64,000 bases of DNA, taken from Lentzea aerocolonigenes (GTDB taxonomy: Bacteria; Actinomycetota; Actinomycetes; Mycobacteriales; Pseudonocardiaceae). The stretch spans positions 234,608-298,607 of the forward strand of contig NZ_BBOJ01000021.1 in NCBI RefSeq assembly GCF_000974445.1, written 5' to 3'. This document shows, piece after piece, positions 15,539-24,004 of this stretch (its first letter is position 1; every line of letters starts with the position of its first letter). The notes beneath the pieces are model-generated. The model was not told where the DNA came from. It did not search any database and worked only from the letters and a program-made list of their open reading frames with translations. The position numbers were made by a program, and so were the translations under genes.

Positions 15539-18115
15539 TCAGCTGGTCCGCAGGCGGCGGAGGAAGGGGTCCGCGGGCTCGGCCGGTGCGACGCGCACTC
15601 GCGCGTCCACGACCACGCATCCCTCGTCCGTCAGCACGAGCGGGTTGATGTCGAGTTCCTGGACCTCCGGCAGGGCGCCGGCGAGCTCCGCCACTCGCAG
15701 CAGGACGTCCCGCACGGCCTGCTCGTCGGTCTGCGCGAGCACGTGACCCGCGGTGCGGAAGCCGTGCATCAGGTCGTCGGCGTCCGCTGTGGACAGTGGC
15801 GCCAGTGCCGCGGCACGGTCGTCGAGCAGGTCGGTGTCCACACCACCGAGCCCGGTGACCACGAGCGGCCCGAACTTCTCGTCGGTCACCACGCCGACCA
15901 GCAACTCCCTGCCGCCGGACGCCATCGGTTGCACGAACACACCGCGCAACCGGTCGCCGAACCGTTGCCGGAACGCGTTGAACGCTGCCGCCACACCACT
16001 CGCGTCGGTCACGTTCAGCTCCACGCCGCCGCCCTTGCTCTTGTGCAGCAGGTCGTCGGCCACCGCCTTGAGGGCGACGGGGGTGTCGTAGGCCTGTTGT
16101 GCCGCAACGGCGTGCTCTTCGGTCGTCGTGAGCGTCCCGCCCAGCACCGGCAGCCCGAACGCGGTCAGCAGCGCGACCACGTCGTCCGGCGCCAGCCAGC
16201 CCTCCTCTCCGGCCACGACCGCCTTCGCGGCGTCGAGGTCGATCCGGTTCAGGCGCGCGAACTCCGTCGGCCGGGACAGCCATTCGGTGCGGTCCACCAG
16301 CCGCGCGAGTGCCGCGGCGGCACGGGCCGGCTCGGCGTAACAGGGCACGTCGCCCGCGAGCCGTTCGGTCTGGCCGGTGCGCACGGCGAGCACGGGCTTG
16401 CCGTCGACGCCGTGCACGCCCCCGGTGGGGTCGCCGAGCGCGGTCGGCACCGTCACGGTGATCACCGCGTCGACCGCGGGATCGGCACCGACGACGTCGA
16501 GGCAGCGGGCGAAGGTCTCCTCGTCGACGACCGCGGTGGTGTCGACCGGGTTGTGCACGCTGGCCGTCGCGGGAACCAGCCGTGCCAGGGCCTCGCGGGT
16601 TTCCTCACCGAGCGCGGCGAGGATCAGTCCGTTGTGGACGCAGGCGTCCGCGGCCAGCACACCGAGTCCACCGGCGTTGCTCAGCACCGCCACCGACCGT
16701 CCACTCGGGAGCGGTTGCCAGCTCAGCGCCATCACGGCGTCGGTCAGTTCCGGCACGCTGTCGACCGCGATCACGCCCGCCTGGCGGAACAGCGCGTCCC
16801 TGGTGACCGAGGGCGTCGCGGTGGAGGCGGTGTGCGACGCCGCGGCACGTTGTCCGGCCTCGCTGGTCGCCGCACGGATGGCGAGCACCGGTTTGCTCGC
16901 GGCGACCCGGCGGGCGATGCGCGCGAACTTGCGCGGGTTGCCGAACGATTCCAGGTACAGCGCGATGATCCGGGTGTCCTGGTCGTGCTCCCACCACATG
17001 AGCAGGTCGTTGCTGCTGATGTCGAGCTTGTCGCCAGTGGAGACCAGGTTCGACAACCCGAGGCCGAGCCGCCGCAGCTCCTCCTGCACGCCGATCGCGA
17101 CACCGCCGGACTGGGTGACGAGCCCGACGGCACCCGCGTGGTCGCGCTCGCCCGCGAACGTGGCGTTCATCCGCACGTCGGACGAGCTCGTCGACACACC
17201 GAGGCAGTTCGGGCCGACGAGCCGCATGCCGTGCCCGCGGACCGCGTCCAGCAGGGCCTCGGCGTCGACACCGGACGAGATGACCACCAGCGCCCGCACA
17301 CCGCGCCGGCCGCATTCCTCCGCGACGGCGGGAACGGCCTTCGCGGGCACGCACAACACCGCCAGCTCGGGCGCTTCCGGCAGCTCGCTCACCGAGCCGT
17401 AGCAGTCGACACCGGCCACGGACTTGGCGTGCGGGTTCACCGCGTACAGATCACCGGTGTAGCAGCCCTTCACGAGGTTGCGCAGGACCGCGTGCCCCAC
17501 CGAGGCCGCCGACCTGCCCGCGCCGACGACGGCGATCGAGGCGGGACGCAGCACGTGGTTCAGGCTCGCGACGTCGGCGACCGACTCGCGTTCTCCCACG
17601 GCGTCGAGGTACCGGTCGCCGGGTTCCAGCACGAGCTCGACGTAGACCACCTCGCCGTCGGGCACGATCGAGGTGACCAGGCCCATGTCGGTGAACACGC
17701 GCAGCATCCGGCCGTTGATCGTGAGCACCTCGGCGGTGAACCGGCGCACGCCCCGGCCGCGCGCCAGCGACGCGAGGTGTTCGAGCAGGAGGGTTCCCAC
17801 GCCGTGGGCCTGCTCGGTGTGGGAGACGACCAGCGCGACCTCCGCGAAGTCCGTCCGCCGCACCACCACGTAGCTCGCGGCACCCAGCAACCGGTCCTCG
17901 CGGAACGCGCCGAGCACCACGTGCCGGGGCGCGTCCGGCGAGACCATCCGCTCGACGAACTCCTCCAGCTGGTGCGGCGACGTGCTGAAGAACCTCAGGT
18001 ACCGGTCCTCGACCGGCAGGCCGCGGTGCAGCGCGAGCAGCGCCGGCACGTCACCCGGCCCCAGCTCGCGCACCGTGACGACCGAACCGTCCGTCAGCAG
18101 CGCCGCCGCGTTCAC
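15539..18115 (-). CDS. GNAT acetyltransferase fused to ADP-forming acyl-CoA synthetase
   Basis: An 858-residue fusion. Residues about 1-165 form a GNAT acetyltransferase (acetyl-CoA loop near HGVGTLLLEHLASLARGRGV). Residues about 185-460 form the CoA-binding and ligase-alpha part of NDP-forming acyl-CoA synthetase, with GPNCLGV and the phospho-histidine loop AASHTAS. Residues about 630-858 form an ATP-grasp beta part (VALKAVADDLLHKSKGGGV). Similar fusions are protein lysine acetyltransferases that control acetyl-CoA synthetase, or true ADP-forming acetyl-CoA ligases. Here the histidine is kept, so catalysis by the ligase half is possible. It sits between two usp genes in a DosR-type operon. 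Confidence 0.88.
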   Translation of the reverse strand: MNAAALLTDGSVVTVRELGPGDVPALLALHRGLPVEDRYLRFFSTSPHQLEEFVERMVSPDAPRHVVLGAFREDRLLGAASYVVVRRTDFAEVALVVSHTEQAHGVGTLLLEHLASLARGRGVRRFTAEVLTINGRMLRVFTDMGLVTSIVPDGEVVYVELVLEPGDRYLDAVGERESVADVASLNHVLRPASIAVVGAGRSAASVGHAVLRNLVKGCYTGDLYAVNPHAKSVAGVDCYGSVSELPEAPELAVLCVPAKAVPAVAEECGRRGVRALVVISSGVDAEALLDAVRGHGMRLVGPNCLGVSTSSSDVRMNATFAGERDHAGAVGLVTQSGGVAIGVQEELRRLGLGLSNLVSTGDKLDISSNDLLMWWEHDQDTRIIALYLESFGNPRKFARIARRVAASKPVLAIRAATSEAGQRAAASHTASTATPSVTRDALFRQAGVIAVDSVPELTDAVMALSWQPLPSGRSVAVLSNAGGLGVLAADACVHNGLILAALGEETREALARLVPATASVHNPVDTTAVVDEETFARCLDVVGADPAVDAVITVTVPTALGDPTGGVHGVDGKPVLAVRTGQTERLAGDVPCYAEPARAAAALARLVDRTEWLSRPTEFARLNRIDLDAAKAVVAGEEGWLAPDDVVALLTAFGLPVLGGTLTTTEEHAVAAQQAYDTPVALKAVADDLLHKSKGGGVELNVTDASGVAAAFNAFRQRFGDRLRGVFVQPMASGGRELLVGVVTDEKFGPLVVTGLGGVDTDLLDDRAAALAPLSTADADDLMHGFRTAGHVLAQTDEQAVRDVLLRVAELAGALPEVQELDINPLVLTDEGCVVVDARVRVAPAEPADPFLRRLRTS

Positions 18116-18621
18116 AGCAGCGGTCCAGGAGTCAGCGGTGCGGCGGCGGCAGCGGGTGCGTGTTCCCGTTCCCGTTCGGCCTTCGGCTCACGGATCACGA
18201 CGACCGGGCACGAGGCGTGGTGCACGCAGTGGGCGCTGACCGAGCCGAGGATCGCCCCGACGACCGTGCCGTGGCCGCGGCTGCCGACCACGAGCAGCTC
18301 GGCGTCCTTCGACGCGGCGGTGAGCACGTCCCTGGCGTCGCCCTCGACCAGGATCCGGCGGATCTCCACGCCCTCGAACCCCTGCGTCACGGCGTCCAGG
18401 GACTTGCGCGCCGCGGCTTCGAGTGCCGGCGGCGAGATCTCCATCATGATCTCGGCGGGCACCTGCCCGATCATCACGCCGTAGTCCCGGTGCCACGCCG
18501 AGATCACGTCGACCCGGCACCCGCGCCGCCGCGCGTCCTCCACGGCCCACCGCAGCGCCGCACGGGCGGCGGGCGATCCGTCCACTCCGACCACCACGGG
18601 CCGGGACTCGTTCTCGCTCAT
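18112..18621 (-). CDS. Universal stress protein
   Basis: The start at 18621 (after TGAGGTGC) gives a 169-residue protein beginning SENESRPVVVGVDGSPAARA; a start further upstream would add an Arg/Pro-rich non-Usp leader. The ATP-binding motif VGSRGHGTVVGAILGSVSAH fits G-x2-G-x9-G-S exactly. It is the first gene of the minus-strand operon and overlaps the acyl-CoA synthetase by 4 bp. The box at 18681 lies 60 bp upstream. Confidence 0.9.
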   Translation of the reverse strand: MSENESRPVVVGVDGSPAARAALRWAVEDARRRGCRVDVISAWHRDYGVMIGQVPAEIMMEISPPALEAAARKSLDAVTQGFEGVEIRRILVEGDARDVLTAASKDAELLVVGSRGHGTVVGAILGSVSAHCVHHASCPVVVIREPKAEREREHAPAAAAAPLTPGPLL

Positions 18622-18680
18622 GCACCTCAGGCTTCCGCCCGGTGCCGCGGCGGGTGAGTGCCCGCGGTCCCCCGCCGTCC

Positions 18681-18694
18681 GGGACCTTCGTCCC
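18681..18694. promoter_or_regulatory. DosR-type box, divergent usp promoters
   Basis: GGGACCTTCGTCCC matches the core GGGACNNNNGTCCC of the DosR/DevR site. It lies between the minus-strand operon starting at 18621 and the plus-strand usp starting at 18801. Confidence 0.75.
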
Positions 18695-18800
18695 CGGCCC
18701 GGCCGGGCCGGGGCGGATGGGCTCACCCGGCTCGTGACGTTGGCCCCTCCCACCGGTCCAGGCCCGCGCTGGACGCTGGTCCGGAGCGATGGGAGCGGTC

Positions 18801-19268
18801 ATGAGGGCACCTGTGATCCTGGTCGGCGTCGACGGTTCGGCGGAGTCGCGCACGGCTCTGCGTTGGGCGCTGGAGGAGGCGTCCCACCGGGGTGCGCGGG
18901 TGGAGGCCGTGCTGGCCCACCACCAGGAACCGGTCGTCGTCCCGGCGGTGCCGATGGGCCTCAACCCGTACGGCGAGATGCCGCAACGACGGCACCCCGC
19001 CCGCGAGCTCCACGACACCGTGCGGCAGGTGCGCTCCACGATGCGCAACGCGCCCGACGTCGCCGAGTGCGTCGTCGTGGGTGACGCGGCGGACCACCTG
19101 GTGGAGGCCTCCAAGCACGCCGACCTGCTGGTGATCGGCACCCGCGGCCGTGGCGCGATCCGTGAGCTCCTCTCGCACGGCGTCGCCGCGCGCTGCCTGC
19201 GCCACGCCGAATGCCCGGTCGTGGTCGTTCCCGCGACGGCGACCTCACGAACGCCGGGGAGGCGATGA
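18801..19268 (+). CDS. Universal stress protein
   Basis: The ATG at 18801 is preferred because GGGAGCGG lies at proper spacing; an ATG at 18789 is possible. A protein of about 155 residues opening APVILVGVDGSAESRTALRW. The nucleotide loop reads IGTRGRGAIRELLSHG, in which the final G-S pair is replaced by H-G, so ATP binding may be weakened. The stop overlaps the start of the SHOCT peptide gene. It is driven from the DosR-type box at 18681. Confidence 0.87.
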   Translation: MRAPVILVGVDGSAESRTALRWALEEASHRGARVEAVLAHHQEPVVVPAVPMGLNPYGEMPQRRHPARELHDTVRQVRSTMRNAPDVAECVVVGDAADHLVEASKHADLLVIGTRGRGAIRELLSHGVAARCLRHAECPVVVVPATATSRTPGRR

Positions 19269-19501
19269 AGATGCACTGGTACTACGGCACTCCGATGGGC
19301 TGGGGCGGGTTCGCGATGATGGCGCTGACCACGGTGTTGTTCTGGGGCGGGCTCGTGGCCCTGGTCGTCGTGCTGCTGCGCCGGCACCCGCAGGCTCCGC
19401 AGATCGGCTCCGCGACCCGCATACTGGAGGAGCGGCTGGCCAGGGGCGAGATCGACACCGACGAGTTCGAACGGGTCAGGAGGACCCTCGATTCCCGGTG
19501 A
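19265..19501 (+). CDS. SHOCT-domain small membrane protein
   Basis: A 78-residue protein starting at the ATGA overlap. One transmembrane helix (about 15-37) is followed by a SHOCT-like helical hairpin (ATRILEERLARGEIDTDEF). SHOCT domains are short oligomerisation motifs often found at protein ends. It is co-transcribed with the upstream usp, and a DosR-type box begins 3 bp after its stop, upstream of dosR. The function is not known. Confidence 0.85.
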   Translation: MKMHWYYGTPMGWGGFAMMALTTVLFWGGLVALVVVLLRRHPQAPQIGSATRILEERLARGEIDTDEFERVRRTLDSR

Positions 19502-19503
19502 CA

Positions 19504-19517
19504 GGGCCTTTGGTCCC
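19504..19517. promoter_or_regulatory. DosR-type box upstream of dosR
   Basis: GGGCCTTTGGTCCC, one position off the core palindrome, 63 bp before the dosR start. It suggests autoregulation. Confidence 0.6.
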
Positions 19518-19580
19518 TGGGTACCACCGGCCGTCCCGCGAGATCGTGTCGACGCAACGGTTGAGGAGAGGTGGTCGCAA

Positions 19581-20243
19581 GTGGTGTCGCGTGTCTTCCT
19601 GGTGGACGATCACGAGGTCGTCCGGGTCGGGATCAGGGAGCTGCTCAGCGCCTCCCCCGACCTGGAAGTCGTCGGCGAGGCGTCGTCGGTGACCGAGGCG
19701 CTCACGATGGTCCCGGCGACCAACCCGGACGTGGCGGTGCTGGACGTGCGGCTCCCCGACGGCAACGGCATCGAGCTGTGCCGCGAGCTGCGGTCGCGCC
19801 TGCCCGAGCTGAACGTCCTGATGCTCACCTCGTTCACCGACGACGAGGCGTTGTTCGACGCGATCATGGCGGGCGCGTCCGGTTTCGTGCTCAAGCGCAT
19901 CGTCGGCACCGACCTCACGGCGGCGGTGCGGACGGTCGCGGCCGGACAGTCCCTTTTGGACGCCCGCTCCACCGCGGCGCTGCTCAACCGCATCCGCCGG
20001 GAACGCGAGCAGGGCGACCCCGTCCGCGCGCTCACCGAGCAGGAACGCACCGTGTTCGACTACATCGGCGACGGGCTCACGAACCGGCAGATCGCGGAGA
20101 AGATGTTCCTCGCGGAGAAGACCGTGAAGAACTACGTCTCGCACCTGCTCGCGAAGCTCGGGCTCGAGCGCCGCACCCAGGCCGCCGTGCTGTCGTCCCA
20201 GCTGCGCAGCAAGCCGACGCAGCACGACAACGAGACGGGCTGA
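19581..20243 (+). CDS. dosR: DosR/DevR-type NarL-family response regulator
   Basis: GTG start with an AGGAGAGG ribosome-binding site. A 220-residue protein. The receiver domain (about 4-120) has the acidic pair D9-D10, phospho-acceptor Asp55 in VAVLDVRLPDG, and Lys109 in FVLKRIVG. The C-terminal LuxR-type HTH (about 150-210) has LTNRQIAEKMFLAEKTVKNY. DosR activates dormancy genes under hypoxia, NO or CO. The boxes found across this island match its known site. It converges on dosS rather than preceding it as in mycobacteria. Confidence 0.9.
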   Translation: MVSRVFLVDDHEVVRVGIRELLSASPDLEVVGEASSVTEALTMVPATNPDVAVLDVRLPDGNGIELCRELRSRLPELNVLMLTSFTDDEALFDAIMAGASGFVLKRIVGTDLTAAVRTVAAGQSLLDARSTAALLNRIRREREQGDPVRALTEQERTVFDYIGDGLTNRQIAEKMFLAEKTVKNYVSHLLAKLGLERRTQAAVLSSQLRSKPTQHDNETG

Positions 20244-20249
20244 GCGCCG

Positions 20250-20310
20250 CTAGCGCCTGTATCGAAGTCCGATCCGCGACAGCCGGGTCGGACTTCGATA
20301 CAGGCGCTAG
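20250..20310. terminator. 23-bp inverted repeat between dosR and dosS
   Basis: Perfect 23-bp arms at 20250-20272 (starting CTAGCGCCTG) and 20288-20310 (ending CAGGCGCTAG) with a 15-nt loop. The right arm includes the dosS stop codon. It is a strong bidirectional terminator or an element able to form a cruciform. Confidence 0.75.
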
Positions 20311-21980
20311 TCCAACGGGACCCTCCACGTCACGCGCGTCCCGCCACCAGGCTCCCCGGTGACGGTGAGGGCCCCGTTCAGCGCGGCCGCCCGCTGTTCG
20401 AGGTTGCGCAGCCCGCTGCGCGCCACCTCGGGCGGCATGCCCAGCCCGTTGTCGACCATCGTGATGATCAACGCGTCGCCCGCCTCGACGGTGAGCGTCA
20501 GCTCGGTCGCACGGGCGTGGCGCAGCGCGTTCGTGACGGTCTCGCGCACCACGGCCTCGGCGTGTTCGCCGATGTGGTCGGGCACGAGGCTGTCGATGGT
20601 CCCCGACATCCGGATCGCCGGGCTCACCGGCGCACCCTCGGTGATCTCGGCGACGATGTTGAGCAGCCGGCGCCGCAGACCGGTGTCGCCGGAGTCGGCC
20701 TGCAGGTCGAAGATCGACGTGCGGATCTCCAGCACGGTCTGGTCGAGCTGGTTGACCGCCTTCGTCACCCGTCTGCGCGCCTCGGGGTGGGTCACCCAGG
20801 TCAACGCGCCCTGCAGGCTCATGCCGGTGGCGAACAGCCGCTGGATCACGTGGTCGTGCAGGTCGCGGGCGATCCGGTCGCGGTCCTCCAGCACGTCGAC
20901 CAGGCGCTTGGCGCTCTGGTTCTCGGCGAACTCGATCGCCACCACGGCCTGGTCGGCGAACGACGCCAGCAACGGCATCAGGTCCGCGCCGAACGCGGCC
21001 GCGTCCTTGTCCCGGACGGCGAGCAGCACACCGGTCACGTTCGTGCCCGCCCGCAACGGCAGCACCACGGCGGCGCCCGCCTGGGCGGACAGGTCCCCGA
21101 GATGATCGTCCACCTGCTCGACCAGCGCGGGAGCCGAGGTCTCCAGGACCTGCGCGAGCAGCGGGACGTCGGCGGTGAACTGGACGGCGGGGACGTCGGT
21201 GCCCGCCAGCGCCGCCGCACGGAGCTCATCGCCCTCACGCAGCAGCACGACCGCCCACGACGCCGACGCGAGCTCGACGGACCGTTGGGCGATGAGCTGC
21301 AGGGCGTCCTGCGCCGAGGCCCCCGCGAGCAGCTGGGCGTTGATCTCCGCGGTCGCCTCCAGCCACCGCTCGCGCATCCGGGACCGTTCGAACAGCCGGG
21401 CGTTCTCCACCGCGACACCGGCGGCCGCGGCGAGCGCCTCCAGCACGACCTCGTCGTCGGGGGTGAAGTCGCCGCCGTCCTTCTTCTCGGTCATGTAGAG
21501 GTTGCCGAACACCTCGTCGCGCACCCGCACGGGAGTGCCGAGGAAGCTGTGCATCGGCGGGTGGTTGGGCGGGAAGCCGACGGACGCGGCGTGCTCGCTC
21601 AGGTCGTGCAGCCGGATGGCCCTCGGGTCCTTGATCAGCAGGCCGAGCAGGCCCTTGCCCTGGGGCAGGTGCCCCATCTGCGCGCGGGTCGCGGGGTCGA
21701 TGCCGACGTAGACGAACTGCGACAGGTTGTGCTTCGACCCGAGCACGCCCAGCGCGCCGTAGCGGGCGCCCACCAGCTCCACGGCGGCCTGCACGATGCG
21801 CTGCAGCGTCGAGTCCAGCTCCAGGCCGGCGCCGACCGCGAGCACCGCGTCCAGCAGGCTCTGCATCTTGTCCCTGGTCGACCCGATCTCGGCGAGCCGG
21901 TCGCGCATCTCGTCGAGCAGCTCGTCCAGACGCAGCCCACCGAGCAGGCTGCGTGACGGCGTCTCATCGGGATCCAGCAT
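20307..21980 (-). CDS. dosS: DosS/DosT-type heme sensor histidine kinase
   Basis: A 557-residue kinase with two GAF domains (about 50-195 and 215-355), a HisKA_3 dimerisation helix with the phospho-His in ARDLHDHVIQRLF (His375), and a HATPase domain with VVRETVTNALRHA and DNGLGMP. In GAF-A the motif GFPPNHPPM keeps the histidine (His140) that aligns with the proximal heme ligand of mycobacterial DosS, so O2/NO/CO sensing is likely. It presumably phosphorylates the convergent DosR. No transmembrane segment is seen, so it is cytoplasmic. Confidence 0.9.
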   Translation of the reverse strand: MLDPDETPSRSLLGGLRLDELLDEMRDRLAEIGSTRDKMQSLLDAVLAVGAGLELDSTLQRIVQAAVELVGARYGALGVLGSKHNLSQFVYVGIDPATRAQMGHLPQGKGLLGLLIKDPRAIRLHDLSEHAASVGFPPNHPPMHSFLGTPVRVRDEVFGNLYMTEKKDGGDFTPDDEVVLEALAAAAGVAVENARLFERSRMRERWLEATAEINAQLLAGASAQDALQLIAQRSVELASASWAVVLLREGDELRAAALAGTDVPAVQFTADVPLLAQVLETSAPALVEQVDDHLGDLSAQAGAAVVLPLRAGTNVTGVLLAVRDKDAAAFGADLMPLLASFADQAVVAIEFAENQSAKRLVDVLEDRDRIARDLHDHVIQRLFATGMSLQGALTWVTHPEARRRVTKAVNQLDQTVLEIRTSIFDLQADSGDTGLRRRLLNIVAEITEGAPVSPAIRMSGTIDSLVPDHIGEHAEAVVRETVTNALRHARATELTLTVEAGDALIITMVDNGLGMPPEVARSGLRNLEQRAAALNGALTVTGEPGGGTRVTWRVPLD

Positions 21981-22119
21981 GGATCAAGCTTTTCACGTGA
22001 CCGCAGAGCCGCCAAGCGGTCCCGGTCAGGTCGGGACCTTCGACAGTGGGTCCCGGTCCTCGCGGCACGGACAGTGAACGGACACAACGTTCGAGCGGCA
22101 ACACGATGGAGTGAAGGAC

Positions 22120-23118
22120 ATGGCTGAGGTGACCGCGGCTCTGGGGCTGGAGCCCGACCAGATCGAGGGCGCGCTCACGGCCGCTTCGCTCGCGCCGTCC
22201 GTGCACAACACGCAACCGTGGCGGTTCCGCGTGCGACCGGACCGCATCGAGCTGCACCCGGACCCGGCCCGCCGGCTCGCCGCGACCGACCCCGAGGACC
22301 GCGAGCTGCGACTGTCGTGCGGCGCCGCCCTGTTCAACCTGCGGCTGGCGCTGCAGTGCCACGGCGTGCGCCCGCTGGTGACGATGCTGCCCGGCGCGGA
22401 CGCACCCGGTGCTCTCGCGGTCGTTCGCCGAGGTGGGACGTTCAAGGCCGAGAACGAGCACCGCGCGTTGCTCGCGGCGGTGCCTCACCGCCGCACGAAC
22501 CGCCGCCCGTTCCTCGACGCGGCCATCGATCCCCGGCAACGACACGCGCTCGTCCGCGCCGCCGAACTGGAACGGTCCTGGCTGCACGTCGTCGCCACGC
22601 CGGAAGACCGCGCCCAGCTCAAGCGGTTCGTCCAGCGGGCCCACGAGATCCAGCTCGCCGACGAGAGGGTGCAGGCGGAGTTCGCCGCGTTCACCGGCCA
22701 CCGTCCCGGCGCGACCGACGGCGTGCCGCCCGCGTCGGCGGGAGTCCGCCCGGAGATGCAGGACGAGTGGGTGTTCCGCGACTTCCACGGCCCGCAGCGC
22801 CAGGCGGGCAAGGACTACGAGTCCGACCCGCTCGTCGTGGTCCTGTGCTCGTTCTACGACGGCCCGCTGGGCGACCTGCAGGCAGGACAGGCGATGCAAC
22901 GCGTCCTGCTCACCGCGACCACGCACGGGCTGTCCGCGTCGTTCATGTCCCAGCCGGTCGAGGTCCGGCGCGTCCGCGAGGAACTGCGCCGCGCGCTCGG
23001 CGGCGTGCTCGTCCCGCAGACCGTGCTGCGCCTGGGCTTCAGCACCCCCGTGCCGCCGACCCCGCGGCGTGCCGTCGCCGACCTGCTGCTCAACTCCGAC
23101 GAGCACGCGCCCTGCTAG
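22120..23118 (+). CDS. Acg-like putative NAD(P)H nitroreductase
   Basis: The ATG at 22120 is preferred, with GGAG about 9 bp upstream; a GTG at 22111 has no room for a ribosome-binding site. A 332-residue protein, the length of mycobacterial Acg (Rv2032). It opens with the nitroreductase-type SLAPSVHNTQPWRF motif. Acg members have two fused nitroreductase-like halves, bind FMN poorly or sequester it, and are strongly DosR-induced. It diverges from dosS. The 139-bp gap holds a half-site GGGACCTTCG at 22033 but no clear full box. It is followed by a large hairpin. Confidence 0.85.
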   Translation: MAEVTAALGLEPDQIEGALTAASLAPSVHNTQPWRFRVRPDRIELHPDPARRLAATDPEDRELRLSCGAALFNLRLALQCHGVRPLVTMLPGADAPGALAVVRRGGTFKAENEHRALLAAVPHRRTNRRPFLDAAIDPRQRHALVRAAELERSWLHVVATPEDRAQLKRFVQRAHEIQLADERVQAEFAAFTGHRPGATDGVPPASAGVRPEMQDEWVFRDFHGPQRQAGKDYESDPLVVVLCSFYDGPLGDLQAGQAMQRVLLTATTHGLSASFMSQPVEVRRVREELRRALGGVLVPQTVLRLGFSTPVPPTPRRAVADLLLNSDEHAPC

Positions 23119-23153
23119 GCGGTCGTCACACCGCGAAGTGACTGATCTCAGCT

Positions 23154-23204
23154 GGATGAACGGCGCGTTCGCCCACCTCAGGTGAGCGAACGCGCCGTTC
23201 ATCC
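23154..23204. terminator. 19-bp inverted repeat after the nitroreductase gene
   Basis: Perfect arms GGATGAACGGCGCGTTCGC (23154-23172) and its complement (23186-23204). The 13-nt loop itself contains the palindrome CACCTCAGGTG. It is most likely a terminator. Confidence 0.7.
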
Positions 23205-23229
23205 GCGTCTGACAGGGCCCTGTGACGAC

Positions 23230-23243
23230 AGGACTTTGGTCCC
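23230..23243. promoter_or_regulatory. DosR-type box upstream of the tandem Usp-like gene
   Basis: AGGACTTTGGTCCC, differing from the core palindrome only at the first base, 58 bp before the start at 23302. Confidence 0.65.
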
Positions 23244-23301
23244 GGCGCAGTCGCCTCTTCCCGCCCTGCTCCAGACGGCGCAAAAACTCCATCGTTGTCC
23301 C

Positions 23302-23994
23302 ATGGAACCAGTCGTGCTCATCCAAGACGGTCCCGGACGCGACGAGAACGCGCTGCGCTGGGCCGCCGCCCACGCCCGGCTCGTCGGCGCCGACCTCGAG
23401 ATCCACCACCCCCGGGACGACTTCCGCGCCCAGCTCGTGGTCGTCGGCTACCGGGGTCCGGGGAGCTCGGCGCTCGGTCTGGGTGGCCACGTCCTGCCGC
23501 TGCTGGCCGCCACGCACTGCGACGCGGTCGTCGTGCGCGGCACGCCCGCGGCCGTCGACGGCCGGCACTCCCACGTCACCGCCCTGGTCAGCGGTGGCTC
23601 CGGTGATGGCCGAGTGCTGCGCCACGCCGCCGACTTCGCCCGGCGACGTGGCGCCGCACTGCGCGTCCTGCACGCGGCACCACAACTTCCGGCCCGGTGC
23701 GCCGCCGACCCGGACCACACGTACGTCCTCGACCGCGCGGCCGCGGCGCTCGGCACCGTCGCGCACCACGCCGTCCTGGTGCGCGCGCAACCGCACGAGG
23801 CGATCGCCCGCTGCACCGACACGGATCTGGTCGTCGTCGGTTCCGGGGACTCGCACGACAGCGGCACCGTCACCAAGGCGGCACTCCACCACGCGCCGTG
23901 CCCCGTTCTCGTGGTGCACCAGCCCGTTCTGGAGCAGCACCACGGCCGGATCGTCGTCCCCGCTCCCCGCCGGCCGGTTCACTCCCAGGCGTGA
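23302..23994 (+). CDS. Universal stress protein with a shortened first domain
   Basis: The ATG at 23302 begins EPVVLIQDGPGRDENALRWA. A 230-residue protein of two Usp-like parts. The first is compressed (about 1-80, lacking much of the usual fold) and the second (about 85-215) has LVSGGSGDGRVLRHAADFA and VVVGSGDSHDSGT. Neither half has a canonical G-x2-G-x9-G(S/T) loop, so it probably does not bind ATP in the usual way. There is no clear ribosome-binding site. A DosR-type box lies upstream. Confidence 0.75.
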   Translation: MEPVVLIQDGPGRDENALRWAAAHARLVGADLEIHHPRDDFRAQLVVVGYRGPGSSALGLGGHVLPLLAATHCDAVVVRGTPAAVDGRHSHVTALVSGGSGDGRVLRHAADFARRRGAALRVLHAAPQLPARCAADPDHTYVLDRAAAALGTVAHHAVLVRAQPHEAIARCTDTDLVVVGSGDSHDSGTVTKAALHHAPCPVLVVHQPVLEQHHGRIVVPAPRRPVHSQA

Positions 23995-24004
23995 ACGCCC
24001 ACCG

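Noticed and set aside
15125..18484. An open frame of 1119 codons on the plus strand opposite the acyl-CoA synthetase fusion
   Set aside because: Composition is Arg/His/Val/Gly-rich with no family signature. It is the antisense shadow of a clearly coding minus-strand gene with strong GC-codon bias.
22033..22060. A further DosR-type box between dosS and the nitroreductase gene
   Set aside because: GGGACCTTCGACAG has only a left half. A GGGTCCC half follows but with wrong spacing. It is kept only as a note on that gene.
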